A stretch of 64,000 nt of DNA from an uncultured Collinsella sp. Lineage in GTDB: Bacteria; Actinomycetota; Coriobacteriia; Coriobacteriales; Coriobacteriaceae. Made by a program: the position numbers and the translations under genes. Shown piece by piece: positions 35,006-44,810 of the stretch; the stretch's first letter is position 1, and each line of letters starts with the position of its first letter. The DNA is taken from the NCBI GenBank assembly GCA_902470695.1, contig CABRHH010000007.1, positions 32,772 through 96,771 of the forward strand, given 5' to 3'. Under the pieces are notes generated by a model, which was not told the DNA's origin, did not search any database, and saw nothing but the letters and a program-made list of their open reading frames with translations.

Positions 35006-35833
35006 ATGGCGCGCATCACCACCGCCCGCAACCGCACGCAAGCAACCATCGCCATCGTTGGCTGCGTGTTTCTGTTCACCGCGTTCGGCCTCATGGTCTA
35101 CGGGCGTTTCTGCACGAGCATCGGGATGGCAGGGCTATACAACCGCGCCTCCCTCGGCGTGGCGTTCATCCTGTTCGGCATCTCCCTTGCCCTGTTCACG
35201 CCCTGCGTCTTCATGCAGCGGATGCACCGCAAGCGCATCGTCGGCGGCCAGCTCGCCCGCGAGTTCGCCGGGCTCGCCCTCGGCTTCTGCTGCTATGTGG
35301 TCCCGTTCTTTTTGGCCATGGGCGCGCTTTCCGCCACCGACCGAATCGGTGTTATGGGCCTTGTCCTCATGGTCGCCTTCGGCGCCATCCCCTTCCTCTA
35401 CCGGCGCTATCGCAAGAAGCACACGATCCGCTACGAGCACACCGGCTCGGCGGCGCTCGTGCTGTTCTGCGGCGCGCTCGGCCTCGTGTCCCTGGTAGGC
35501 GGCTCGTACGCCTGCTCCGAGATGCTCGATGACCTGAACGGCGGCTGGAAGCAGGACACCTTCGCCTTCTACGAGGTCAGCATTGACCGCCCGAGCGGTC
35601 GCAGCGCCTGGCTCACCCCCACCACCTACGAGGTGGACCTCTATCGGAATGGCGCGGCGGCCCAGGCGCGACATGCCACGGCGCACCTATCCGTGAATGA
35701 ATCGGACTGGCCCGCCGTGGCGCTCGTCCTCGAGGAGCCCTTGGCCGAGGTCCGCTGGTACCCGCAGACGCGCACGCTCGTGGGCGCGCGCGACGTCGAC
35801 AGCGCCCTTGCGGTGGGAGATGCGATCGACTAG
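35006..35833 (+). CDS. Unknown membrane protein with a C-terminal extracytoplasmic domain
   Basis: Not recognised. The 275-residue protein has five likely membrane helices (about residues 13-33, 46-66, 87-107, 115-130 and 147-165). These are followed by a soluble domain of about 105 residues with a mixed beta pattern (TFAFYEVSIDRPSGRSAWLTP and so on) and no cysteines after the Cys in YACSEM. The last part resembles a small sensor or periplasmic-type domain. A GAGGTGC-like site precedes the ATG. It has no same-strand close neighbour. The protein-like codon use and hydrophobic pattern support it as a real gene. Confidence 0.7.
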   Translation: MARITTARNRTQATIAIVGCVFLFTAFGLMVYGRFCTSIGMAGLYNRASLGVAFILFGISLALFTPCVFMQRMHRKRIVGGQLAREFAGLALGFCCYVVPFFLAMGALSATDRIGVMGLVLMVAFGAIPFLYRRYRKKHTIRYEHTGSAALVLFCGALGLVSLVGGSYACSEMLDDLNGGWKQDTFAFYEVSIDRPSGRSAWLTPTTYEVDLYRNGAAAQARHATAHLSVNESDWPAVALVLEEPLAEVRWYPQTRTLVGARDVDSALAVGDAID

Positions 35834-36154
35834 GCAGGCAGGGGGCGGAGCGGGTCGGCGGTAGAGGCAGCCCTGATGCGCGAGAAGGACCGCTTTGGGC
35901 AGATGAGCTGACGGGATAGCGGCAGCATGCACGGCCGAGCAGGCGGCGCGCTTCGACAAGGGGCCAGCAAGCAACCGGAGGGGTGCTTCGGGTCTGTCGG
36001 CGCGGGCCGTGAGCAGCTGCACCGACAGGCACCGCCTCGATGCGAGCCCCTCGCTGCCATCTGCGACAACACGGCAGCCCCGGCTGCCCCGGTGCGCAAA
36101 CGGGCACCCATGGCGTATCCTTATGTGCATCGAAGCGACCCGAAGGAACAGCCC
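35834..36154. other. 321-bp region upstream of the YgiQ gene
   Basis: The YgiQ frame is open through this stretch, but its translation looks like random GC-rich sequence (Arg/Ala/Gly-rich) and no ribosome-binding site supports an upstream start. No other gene, clear promoter or repeat is visible. Confidence 0.5.
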
Positions 36155-38434
36155 GTGGCACGACATCCCAAACGCACCAAGCCCCGCACCTCCGCCGCGC
36201 ACGCGCACGCCGCCGAGCCGACGACGCAGCAACCGAGCGGCCGCCCGCGCCGCGTGGGCGCGCGGCCGCAACCGCCTCGTCCGTCCCGCCCGCCGCGCGA
36301 GGCCTTCCTGCCCGTCTCGCGCGCCGACATGGACGCCCGCGACTGGGACGCATGCGACTTCGTCTACATCTGCGGCGACGCCTACGTCGACCACCCCTCC
36401 TTCGGCATGGCCATCATCACCCGCGTCCTCGAGGCCCACGGCTACCGCGTGGGTATCATCTGCCAGCCCGACTGGCGCGACCCGGAAAGCATCGCGGCGC
36501 TGGGCGAGCCCCGGCTGGGCTTTCTGGTCTCAGCCGGCAACATGGATTCCATGGTGAATCACTACACCGTGAACAAGAAGCGCCGCCACGAGGACGCCTA
36601 CACGCCGGGCGGCGCGGCGGGCGCGCGGCCCAACCACGCCGTCGTCGTCTACGGCAACCTCATCCGCCGCACGTTCAAACACACGCCCATCCTCATCGGC
36701 GGCATCGAGGCGAGCCTGCGCCGCCTGGCCCACTACGACTACTGGTCCGATGCCCTCAAGCGCTCGATCCTGCTCGACTCCGGCGCCGACCTGCTGCTGT
36801 ACGGCATGGGCGAGCACGCTATCGTGGAGGTGGCCGACGCCCTGGCCGGCGGCCTGCCGCCAAGCCAGATCACCTACGTGAACGGCACCGCCTACCGTAC
36901 GAGTGGGACAGACGCGCTCGCGCAGGTGTACGACTACGACCTGCTGCCCAGCTGGGACGAGCTGGAGCGCGACCGCCTCGCCTACGCGCGCTCGTTCAAC
37001 ATCCAGCAGCAGAACATGGATCCCATCACCGGCCGTCGCCTGGTGGAGCCCTACCCCAACGGCGTCTACGTTGTGCAGAACCCGCCCGCCTCGCCGCTCA
37101 CCACGCACGAAATGGACGAGGTGGCCGAACTCCCCTACGCGCGCGCCTGGCACCCCGACTACGACGCCGTCGGCGGCGTACCGGCGTTTTCCGAGGTCAA
37201 GTTCTCCATCTCCAGCAACCGCGGCTGCTTCGGCGAGTGCTCCTTCTGCGCGCTCACCTTCCATCAGGGCCGCATGCTGCAGGTGCGCAGCCGCGAGAGC
37301 ATCGTCCGCGAGGCGCGCGCCCTCACGCGCGACCCCGAGTTCAAGGGCTACATCAACGACGTGGGCGGCCCCACGGCGAACTTCTTCAAGCCCGCCTGCA
37401 GCAAGCAGCTCACGCACGGCGTCTGCAAGAACCGCCGCTGCCTGTGGCCGCACGTGTGCCGCAACATGAACGTGGACGAGGACGCCTATGCCGACCTGCT
37501 GCGGGAGCTGCGCGAGCTGCCCGGGGTGAAGAAGGTGTTCGTCCGCAGCGGCATCCGCTTCGACTACACCATGGCCGATGCGAGCGACAAATTCCTGCTC
37601 GAGCTACTCCAGCACCACGTGAGCGGCCAGCTGCGCCTGGCGCCCGAGCACGTGAGCGATGCGGTGCTGTCGGTGATGGGCAAGCCGAGCCGCGCGGTGT
37701 ACGACGCGTTCGTCGAGCGCTTCGAGCGGCTCTCGGCGCAATTCGGGCTCAAGCAATATGTGGTGCCGTATCTGATCTCGAGCCATCCGGGGTCCACCAT
37801 GAAGGAGGCCGTGGAGCTGGCCGAGGCGGTGCGAGACATGGGATACATGCCCGAACAGGTGCAGGATTTCTACCCCACGCCCTCCACCATGAGCACCTGC
37901 ATGTACTACACCGGCGTGGACCCGCGCACCATGCAGCCCATCTACGTGGCGCGCGACCCCCACGAGAAGGCCATGCAGCGCGCGCTCATCCAGTATCGCA
38001 AGCCGGAGAACTACAAGCTGGTGAAGGAGGCCCTGCACAAGGCGGGTCGCGAGGACCTGATCGGCTACGGCGAGCGGTGTCTGATCAGGCCCGTGCCGCC
38101 CAAGCCGGGCCGCGGATCCGGTAGCGGTTCGGGGAATGCGGCGCGCGGTGGCCGCGGCAGCAGCCAGGCAACAGGAGGCCGCAAACGGCAGCAAGGGCGT
38201 ACAGGCGGCAACAGCAGTGCAACGGACAGCAACGGACGGCTGCAAGGACGAGGCAGTGGCACGGGCAAGCCTACCGGGCATGCCGGCGATATGCAGACGG
38301 GGCGTGGCGGCAAGAGCATGCGGGCTAGGCAAGGCAGTGGCAAGAAAGAACCGCTCGGCGCGCCCAACAAGGCCGCGAACGCACACGCCCGCAACCGCGC
38401 CGCCCAAGGTAGGCAGGGCACCAACCGACATTAG
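36155..38434 (+). CDS. YgiQ family radical SAM protein with basic low-complexity tails
   Basis: A 759-residue radical SAM enzyme of the YgiQ family (UPF0313). The N-terminal YgiQ domain starts at FLPVSRADMDARDWDACDFVYICGDAYVDHPSF. The Fe-S binding CxxxCxxC motif is in NRGCFGECSFCALTF (about residues 355-365), and the C-terminal half has the usual SGIRFDY, HVSGQLRLAPEHVSD and YFIPYLISSHPGS-like segments. The substrate is unknown. The GTG at 36155 is chosen because AAGGAA lies seven bases upstream; an ATG at 36110 has none. The first 50 residues are basic and Pro-rich, and the last 105 are Gly/Arg/Ser/Asn-rich, so both ends are probably disordered and may bind RNA. Confidence 0.92.
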   Translation: MARHPKRTKPRTSAAHAHAAEPTTQQPSGRPRRVGARPQPPRPSRPPREAFLPVSRADMDARDWDACDFVYICGDAYVDHPSFGMAIITRVLEAHGYRVGIICQPDWRDPESIAALGEPRLGFLVSAGNMDSMVNHYTVNKKRRHEDAYTPGGAAGARPNHAVVVYGNLIRRTFKHTPILIGGIEASLRRLAHYDYWSDALKRSILLDSGADLLLYGMGEHAIVEVADALAGGLPPSQITYVNGTAYRTSGTDALAQVYDYDLLPSWDELERDRLAYARSFNIQQQNMDPITGRRLVEPYPNGVYVVQNPPASPLTTHEMDEVAELPYARAWHPDYDAVGGVPAFSEVKFSISSNRGCFGECSFCALTFHQGRMLQVRSRESIVREARALTRDPEFKGYINDVGGPTANFFKPACSKQLTHGVCKNRRCLWPHVCRNMNVDEDAYADLLRELRELPGVKKVFVRSGIRFDYTMADASDKFLLELLQHHVSGQLRLAPEHVSDAVLSVMGKPSRAVYDAFVERFERLSAQFGLKQYVVPYLISSHPGSTMKEAVELAEAVRDMGYMPEQVQDFYPTPSTMSTCMYYTGVDPRTMQPIYVARDPHEKAMQRALIQYRKPENYKLVKEALHKAGREDLIGYGERCLIRPVPPKPGRGSGSGSGNAARGGRGSSQATGGRKRQQGRTGGNSSATDSNGRLQGRGSGTGKPTGHAGDMQTGRGGKSMRARQGSGKKEPLGAPNKAANAHARNRAAQGRQGTNRH

Positions 38435-38630
38435 CAGGCAGGCTCTGACGCACAGATACGGAAGCACAAGGCCAGTGCGGCAGCCGGCGCGAGACGTATG
38501 CATGCATCGTCCACACGCGAGACCCCCCGCGCTAGGCCGTCAGGACGCGCGCAAACTCGATACTGAGGTACGCAATGCGATCCGAGCTGCAACAAAACGC
38601 CAAACCTCCCAGCTTGTACCCATACATAAA

Positions 38631-38670
38631 GCCCCTGCACGCCAAGGCCAACAGGCAAGCATGCAGGGGC
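38631..38670 (-). terminator. Intrinsic terminator for the small membrane protein gene
   Basis: A 9-bp perfect stem (arms GCCCCTGCA at 38631-38639 and TGCAGGGGC at 38662-38670) with a 22-base loop. Reading leftward the 3' arm is followed by TTTAT. It is 39 bases beyond the stop of the minus-strand gene. Confidence 0.7.
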
Positions 38671-38708
38671 CGACACCATGAACGCAAACCGAACGCGAAC
38701 GTCATGTT

Positions 38709-38999
38709 CTATTGCGCGTGGCGAGCGAATGGAAAGCGCAGCACGTTCACTACGAGCACCGTAACAAACAAAGCAACGGAGCACCCCATAAAAGCTGGCG
38801 AGGTGTCAATGATAAGCGACAGGTTACCCTCAATCGCCGCAAAGCCAAGTGTAAGCACCACACAAAGGATCGATGCCGATGCGAACCCCATGCTCACCAA
38901 CGCTACCATCGCGCGGTCGCCCCGCCGCAACACAATCAACGACAGCACGGAGCAAACCCCTAAGATAAGGGCACCATACGTACAGATGTCATCGTACAT
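38709..38999 (-). CDS. Small three-helix membrane protein of unknown function
   Basis: A 96-residue hydrophobic protein with three membrane helices (about residues 5-22, 29-54 and 66-88) and few charged residues outside the loops. No family is recognised. The start MYDDICTYGALILG at 38999 is preceded by AGGAAAGGATG; a longer start at 39047 would add a non-conserved Cys-rich lead without a ribosome-binding site. Base composition (about 50 percent GC) is clearly lower than in the neighbours, which may indicate later acquisition. An intrinsic terminator follows. Confidence 0.65.
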   Translation of the reverse strand: MYDDICTYGALILGVCSVLSLIVLRRGDRAMVALVSMGFASASILCVVLTLGFAAIEGNLSLIIDTSPAFMGCSVALFVTVLVVNVLRFPFARHAQ

Positions 39000-39111
39000 G
39001 ATCGACCATCCTTTCCTGGGGGATAGCTTCGGGCAGCAATCCCACAAGCACCGGTTCGTGAGAAAATCAATCTAATTGCACGCAATCGGATTATTTCTCA
39101 ATGCAAGAATC

Positions 39112-40164
39112 TTATCTTATTAACAGCTCCCCCTCCGCGGCAACGGGCTGGGTGTGGGTGGCAAACAGGCGGATGCCTCCTGCCAGCAGCGCTGCGGACA
39201 GCGCAACCGCCGGCACGATGCCGAAACTGCCCAGCAGCGCCGTGACGGGCTCCACAAAAAACGAGGAGAAGTTGATGACCAGGTGCACCCCGATGCTGGC
39301 GCGCACGCTGCCGGTGCGCCAGGCCACCCAGCCGAGCAGCAACCCGATGCCGAAGGCGTAGCACCCTTGGACGATGTTCATATGCAGAATGCCGAACAGC
39401 AGCGCCTGGAGCACGTTGGCCATCCAGAAGCAGCGCGACGGCACGGCAATGCGCGGGGCAACCGGCGCATGCGATGCAGCCGGGGCACCCGCCTCCTCGA
39501 ACGTCTGGCGCCGCGCCTCAGGCACATGCTGCGGGCAGAATGCACGGATGGCGAACTCGAGCATCACGCCGCGGCATGCCAGTTCCTCGGTCACCGGCGC
39601 GCCGATCGCCACGACGACCATCGACAGCACCGTCAGCCCGTTGAGCACCGGCGAGTCCATGACCTCGGCATAGTCTGTCTCGAGCGCCGGGAACAGCGGC
39701 AGGATGAACGTGAGCGCATAGGCGATCACGAGCTGCATGCCCAAGCCGATCATCGCCACTGCAAGGATACGGACGGCGTGCGAACCCCGAGACCGGCGCG
39801 CAGCGAGCGCGGACGTCTCGCGCAGATGCCGCCACCAGGGATAGAACACCGCCAGCGTAACCAGCTGGGCTGCAAGGGCCAAAGGACCCATGAACACATC
39901 GGCATCGAACGGATCGTGACCGGTAGCGAGAAACGCGACGACAACCGCGATCGAACCCACGAAAACTGAGCCGAACTGGATACCGAGCACGGAGAAGAAC
40001 GCACCGACGGCCGCCAGTAGCCAGCGCAGGCGGAAGCCGAATGCACCCGGCTCGGCCGGTGGGGCCGCGGCAGGCTTCGCTGCCTCGACAGGCGGCAGGC
40101 CCGCCGCCTCGAACGGAGTGAGCTCACGAGAGCGTTCGGACGTGCGCTCGGTCTGGTCGGCCAC
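39112..40164 (-). CDS. CPBP family intramembrane metalloprotease (CAAX/Abi type)
   Basis: A 350-residue membrane protein with about eight helices. The glutamic-acid motif EELACRG (in APVTEELACRGVMLEF), the LFGILHMN histidine motif and the HLVINFSSFF motif are in the correct order for the CPBP/Abi clan, whose members cut proteins within the membrane or protect against bacteriocins. The first 45 residues are soluble, acidic and Pro/Ala-rich. A segment of about 30 residues (CPQHVPEARRQTFEEAGAPA) separates the Glu and His motifs. The start is GTG at 40164 with AGAAAGGAGG upstream. No bacteriocin gene is adjacent. Confidence 0.9.
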   Translation of the reverse strand: MADQTERTSERSRELTPFEAAGLPPVEAAKPAAAPPAEPGAFGFRLRWLLAAVGAFFSVLGIQFGSVFVGSIAVVVAFLATGHDPFDADVFMGPLALAAQLVTLAVFYPWWRHLRETSALAARRSRGSHAVRILAVAMIGLGMQLVIAYALTFILPLFPALETDYAEVMDSPVLNGLTVLSMVVVAIGAPVTEELACRGVMLEFAIRAFCPQHVPEARRQTFEEAGAPAASHAPVAPRIAVPSRCFWMANVLQALLFGILHMNIVQGCYAFGIGLLLGWVAWRTGSVRASIGVHLVINFSSFFVEPVTALLGSFGIVPAVALSAALLAGGIRLFATHTQPVAAEGELLIR

Positions 40165-40375
40165 CGTGCGCCTCCTTTCTCATGCCGCGCTGCAGACGCC
40201 GGACGTAGATCCGCGCGTGCGTGGAGCGCAGCGGGGTTCTCGATATGTTGGCAGAAAGCATACCAGAACAACGAAGGCGGCCGCCGAACGAGCCGATGCC
40301 CGTCCTGCGGCCGCCTGCCAGCGGTCTCTCTATGTCCATGCACCGTGACGCATGCAGCAACCGAGGTCGAATCGC

Positions 40376-42712
<2,337 letters not shown>

Positions 42713-43136
42713 AGATAAAACGCTAGCTTTCTGGTTTTGCGCACGGAGCAGCAGCGATGTACGAGCACCGCCGAAAGAAGATCCGCGCAGGGGTATCGTT
42801 GCGTGCGCGGGCCACATCCGCGCGGTGGATTGCGCTTGCACTAGGCACGCCCGATACGAGGGCCGCCGTTGGCGGGCCCGGGCACATGCAAACGCAGGGA
42901 GCAGATTCCACGCAGGCAAGTATAGGGGGTCGCGGGGCCAGCTCGGCGTGCGAACGCGCCGTGTGCACGTAAACCCCACGTGTGGAGCGGACGGTGCGAG
43001 CAGGAGGCGCTGGCGGGCGGGCTGGGCGGCGTGATGGGCGGCGCGAGCGGGAGGTGCCGGCGGGCGGCGGGCGGTGTAACCGAGCGGCGTGGCGGGCTGC
43101 GCGAGTGGGAGGCGCCGGCGGGCGGCGGGACCGGGC

Positions 43137-43451
43137 GTCGAGCGGACGGTTGCCGGGCGGGCGTCGAGCAGCGGGTGCCGGGCGGACGTCGAGCGGACGG
43201 TTGCGGCGCGCGTCTCGTTGGGTGCCGGCGGGCAGCGAGGCAGTCGATGGACTCGAGCTGGGCGGCGAGCAGTTGCGGCGGACGGCGTGGTGGGCAGCGC
43301 GGCGGACGACGGACTTGTAGAAGGCGCTGGCGGACCGGTGGTAGCGAATGGCAGACTCGCGGCGCGCATCGGCGCTGGAAACCGGGCTCGCGGCGAGCAT
43401 CGACACCGGGCATCGCCTGGGCGGCGGGCGTCGAGCTGAGCGGACGGTTGC
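43137..43451. repeat. Dispersed GAGCGGACGGTTGC units
   Basis: The 17-mer GTCGAGCGGACGGTTGC occurs at 43137-43153 and 43188-43204, and its 14-base core again at 43438-43451. The surrounding sequence is a mosaic of related G-rich pieces. No function can be assigned. Confidence 0.7.
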
Positions 43452-43627
43452 AGCGGGTTCGTACAGGCGCTGGGAACGGGCGCTGAAGAACGTACAGGCG
43501 CTGAGGACGGGCTTCCTTCCGGCACGCATCGTGTTGGGTCTCATGCTGAATAACGGATCGAGCACGGAAAGGGTGCTGTGCGAGCGTCTTCTTCTCGCCA
43601 ATTTCGTCTGCCGGTTGACATACCTGA

Positions 43628-43661
43628 CTGTCAGCTATGTACGACTGTCAGCTATGTACGG
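43628..43661. repeat. Two tandem 17-bp units CTGTCAGCTATGTACG(A/G), inverted relative to the main array
   Basis: The 17-bp unit at 43628-43644 is repeated directly at 43645-43661. It contains CTGTCAGCT, the complement of the AGCTGACAG core that forms the array 100 bp further on, with the same 17-bp period. It is therefore an outlying, inverted part of that repeat family. Confidence 0.85.
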
Positions 43662-43763
43662 TTTGATAGCGCTATCAAGAGACCTTGATACATTGGAGAA
43701 TAAACGGCAGACTCTCTACCTGCAGCTACTTTAGTGGCATGTCGAAATACATGGATGCGATTT

Positions 43764-43936
43764 GACACAGCTGACAATCGTACACAGCTGACAGTGCCAC
43801 CGCACACAGCTGACAGCGTCATCGCACACAGCTGACAGTCGCACACAGCTGACAGCGTCATCGCACACAGCTGACAGTCGCACACAGCCGACAGCGCCAC
43901 CGCGCACAGCTGACGGTTCGCCAGGACACAGCCGTC
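43764..43936. repeat. Nine-unit CACAGCTGACAG array with alternating 17- and 22-bp spacing
   Basis: CAGCTGAC (or CAGCCGAC/CAGCCGTC) begins at 43768, 43785, 43807, 43829, 43846, 43868, 43885, 43907 and 43929. The intervals are 17, 22, 22, 17, 22, 17, 22 and 22. The longer spacers contain an extra GTCATC or GCCACC block. The core CAGCTG is a palindrome. Array length and unit size are unlike CRISPR, and no cas gene is present. It ends about 70 bp before the CsoR-type operator. Confidence 0.92.
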
Positions 43937-44008
43937 CCGCTCGTGTTTGAAACCCGACCACGACTCACCTGCGCGTGCCGCCCTTCCCTCTCGAATTTCA
44001 GGCCCCAC

Positions 44009-44039
44009 TTGACACCCCCCGGGGGTATGGGGGTAGGAT
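44009..44039 (+). promoter_or_regulatory. Copper-operon promoter with CsoR-type operator
   Basis: TTGACA (44009-44014) and TAGGAT (44034-44039) form a promoter with a long 19-base spacer. Covering the -35 and spacer is ACACCCCCCGGGGGTAT (44012-44028), nearly the palindrome ATACCCCC/GGGGGTAT bound by copper-sensing CsoR proteins, followed by a second GGGGGTA. A csoR gene lies 3.9 kb downstream behind copA and copZ, so autoregulation of the operon by copper is inferred. The distance to copA (770 bp) is unusual. Confidence 0.75.
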
Positions 44040-44177
44040 AAGCATATCCGGATGATAGGCAGCTCCACGGAACCGGACCGCGAGCGCCCGGCGGCGCGCC
44101 GTCAGAGTCGCTGATCGCGGCACGTGAGGCGCACGCGCCCACCAGGCCCTCCGGCTGCGATCAGCAGACGAGCTTCT

Positions 44178-44356
44178 GGGTTCGGATTTCTGCTATCGGA
44201 AGGTTCCGAGTTCGCTTCGTAGACGTTCGGGGACAAAAAACAGCGTTGGATGGACAAGAGGCGAGGTTCCGGGTTCGGATTTCGGCCATCGGATAGATCC
44301 GGGTTCGTCTCATGGACGTCCAGGGACGAAAAACGGCGCTGGATGGACAGAAGGCG
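44178..44356. repeat. Two diverged 93-bp direct repeats in the copA leader region
   Basis: Copies start at 44178 and 44271 with GGGTTCGGATTTC and continue in register through GACGTTCGGGGACAAAAAAC versus GACGTCCAGGGACGAAAAAC to GGATGGACA-AG. They are about 80 percent identical by eye. Short ~29-bp repeats (GAACCCTCGT...CGGATGGCCGG) follow to 44455. Confidence 0.85.
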
Positions 44357-44555
44357 AACCCTCGTCGCTCGGACGGCCGGGAAACGAACCCTCGTTAATC
44401 GGATGGCCGGAGAGCAAGCCCTCGTCGGACGGATGGCCGGAGAGCGAACCCTAAAGGCGCGAAGGCAAGGTCCTCGGCCAACGGCGGCAGCACGGGCAGA
44501 GACGACCCCGGCATCCCGTACGCTGCGGTGCGCGCTCGCCCGCTGTGGTACCCAT

Positions 44556-44706
44556 CCAGCCCACGCCGGCTGCCGCAACCCGTCCCGTCCACCCCGTCCG
44601 CACCGCCCGTCCCGCCCGCACCGTCCCACGCCCCGCCCGCCGCGGCACTCACCCAGCCCGCGTCGGCTGCCGCAACCCGTCCCGTCCACCCCGTCCGCAC
44701 CGCCCG
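44556..44706. repeat. Two 54-bp copies, 97 bp apart, before copA
   Basis: 44556-44609 and 44653-44706 differ at two positions only, sharing GGCTGCCGCAACCCGTCCCG and the bases after it. They end about 100 bp before the copA start codon. The near-identity implies recent duplication. Confidence 0.9.
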
Positions 44707-44810
44707 CACCGTCCACCACGACCCGCGCCCCGCCCGCTGCGGCATGAACCCTATCAACACCCAACCCGGCGCACACCGAGCGCGCCGGCACAACCAGTAA
44801 GGAGCCGTAC

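Larger units (their letters stand above)
42713..44810. other. 2.1-kb gene-free, repeat-rich region upstream of the copper genes
   Basis: No frame has protein-like composition. From left to right: a GC-rich zone (42980-43460) with recurring GAGCGGACGGTTGC units; an AT-rich stretch (43540-43750) with two inverted CTGTCAGCTATGTACG units; the CAGCTGAC array (43768-43935); a CsoR-type operator with promoter (44009-44039); two 93-bp repeats (44178-44356); a series of about 29-bp repeats (44355-44455); and two 54-base copies 97 bp apart (44556-44706). Confidence 0.6.

Noticed and set aside
42723..43601. A 292-codon minus-strand frame upstream of the DEAD-box helicase
   Set aside because: The translation is Arg/Pro/Ala/Ser-rich and simply follows the GC-rich repeats; the neighbouring frames look the same and no start site is convincing.
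43764..43936. Possible CRISPR array
   Set aside because: Units of about 12 bp with 5-10-bp spacers are far too short, spacers are not unique, and no cas genes are present.
43652..44068. A 138-codon minus-strand frame through the CAGCTGAC array with repeated CQLCAMTLSAV-like peptides
   Set aside because: The peptide repeat arises only from the DNA array; the 17/22-bp spacing breaks any protein repeat register, and the frame ends in unrelated sequence.
44250..44747. A 165-codon plus-strand frame between the CsoR operator and copA
   Set aside because: It translates the 93-, 29- and 97-bp repeats into unrelated low-complexity peptides and lacks a ribosome-binding site.
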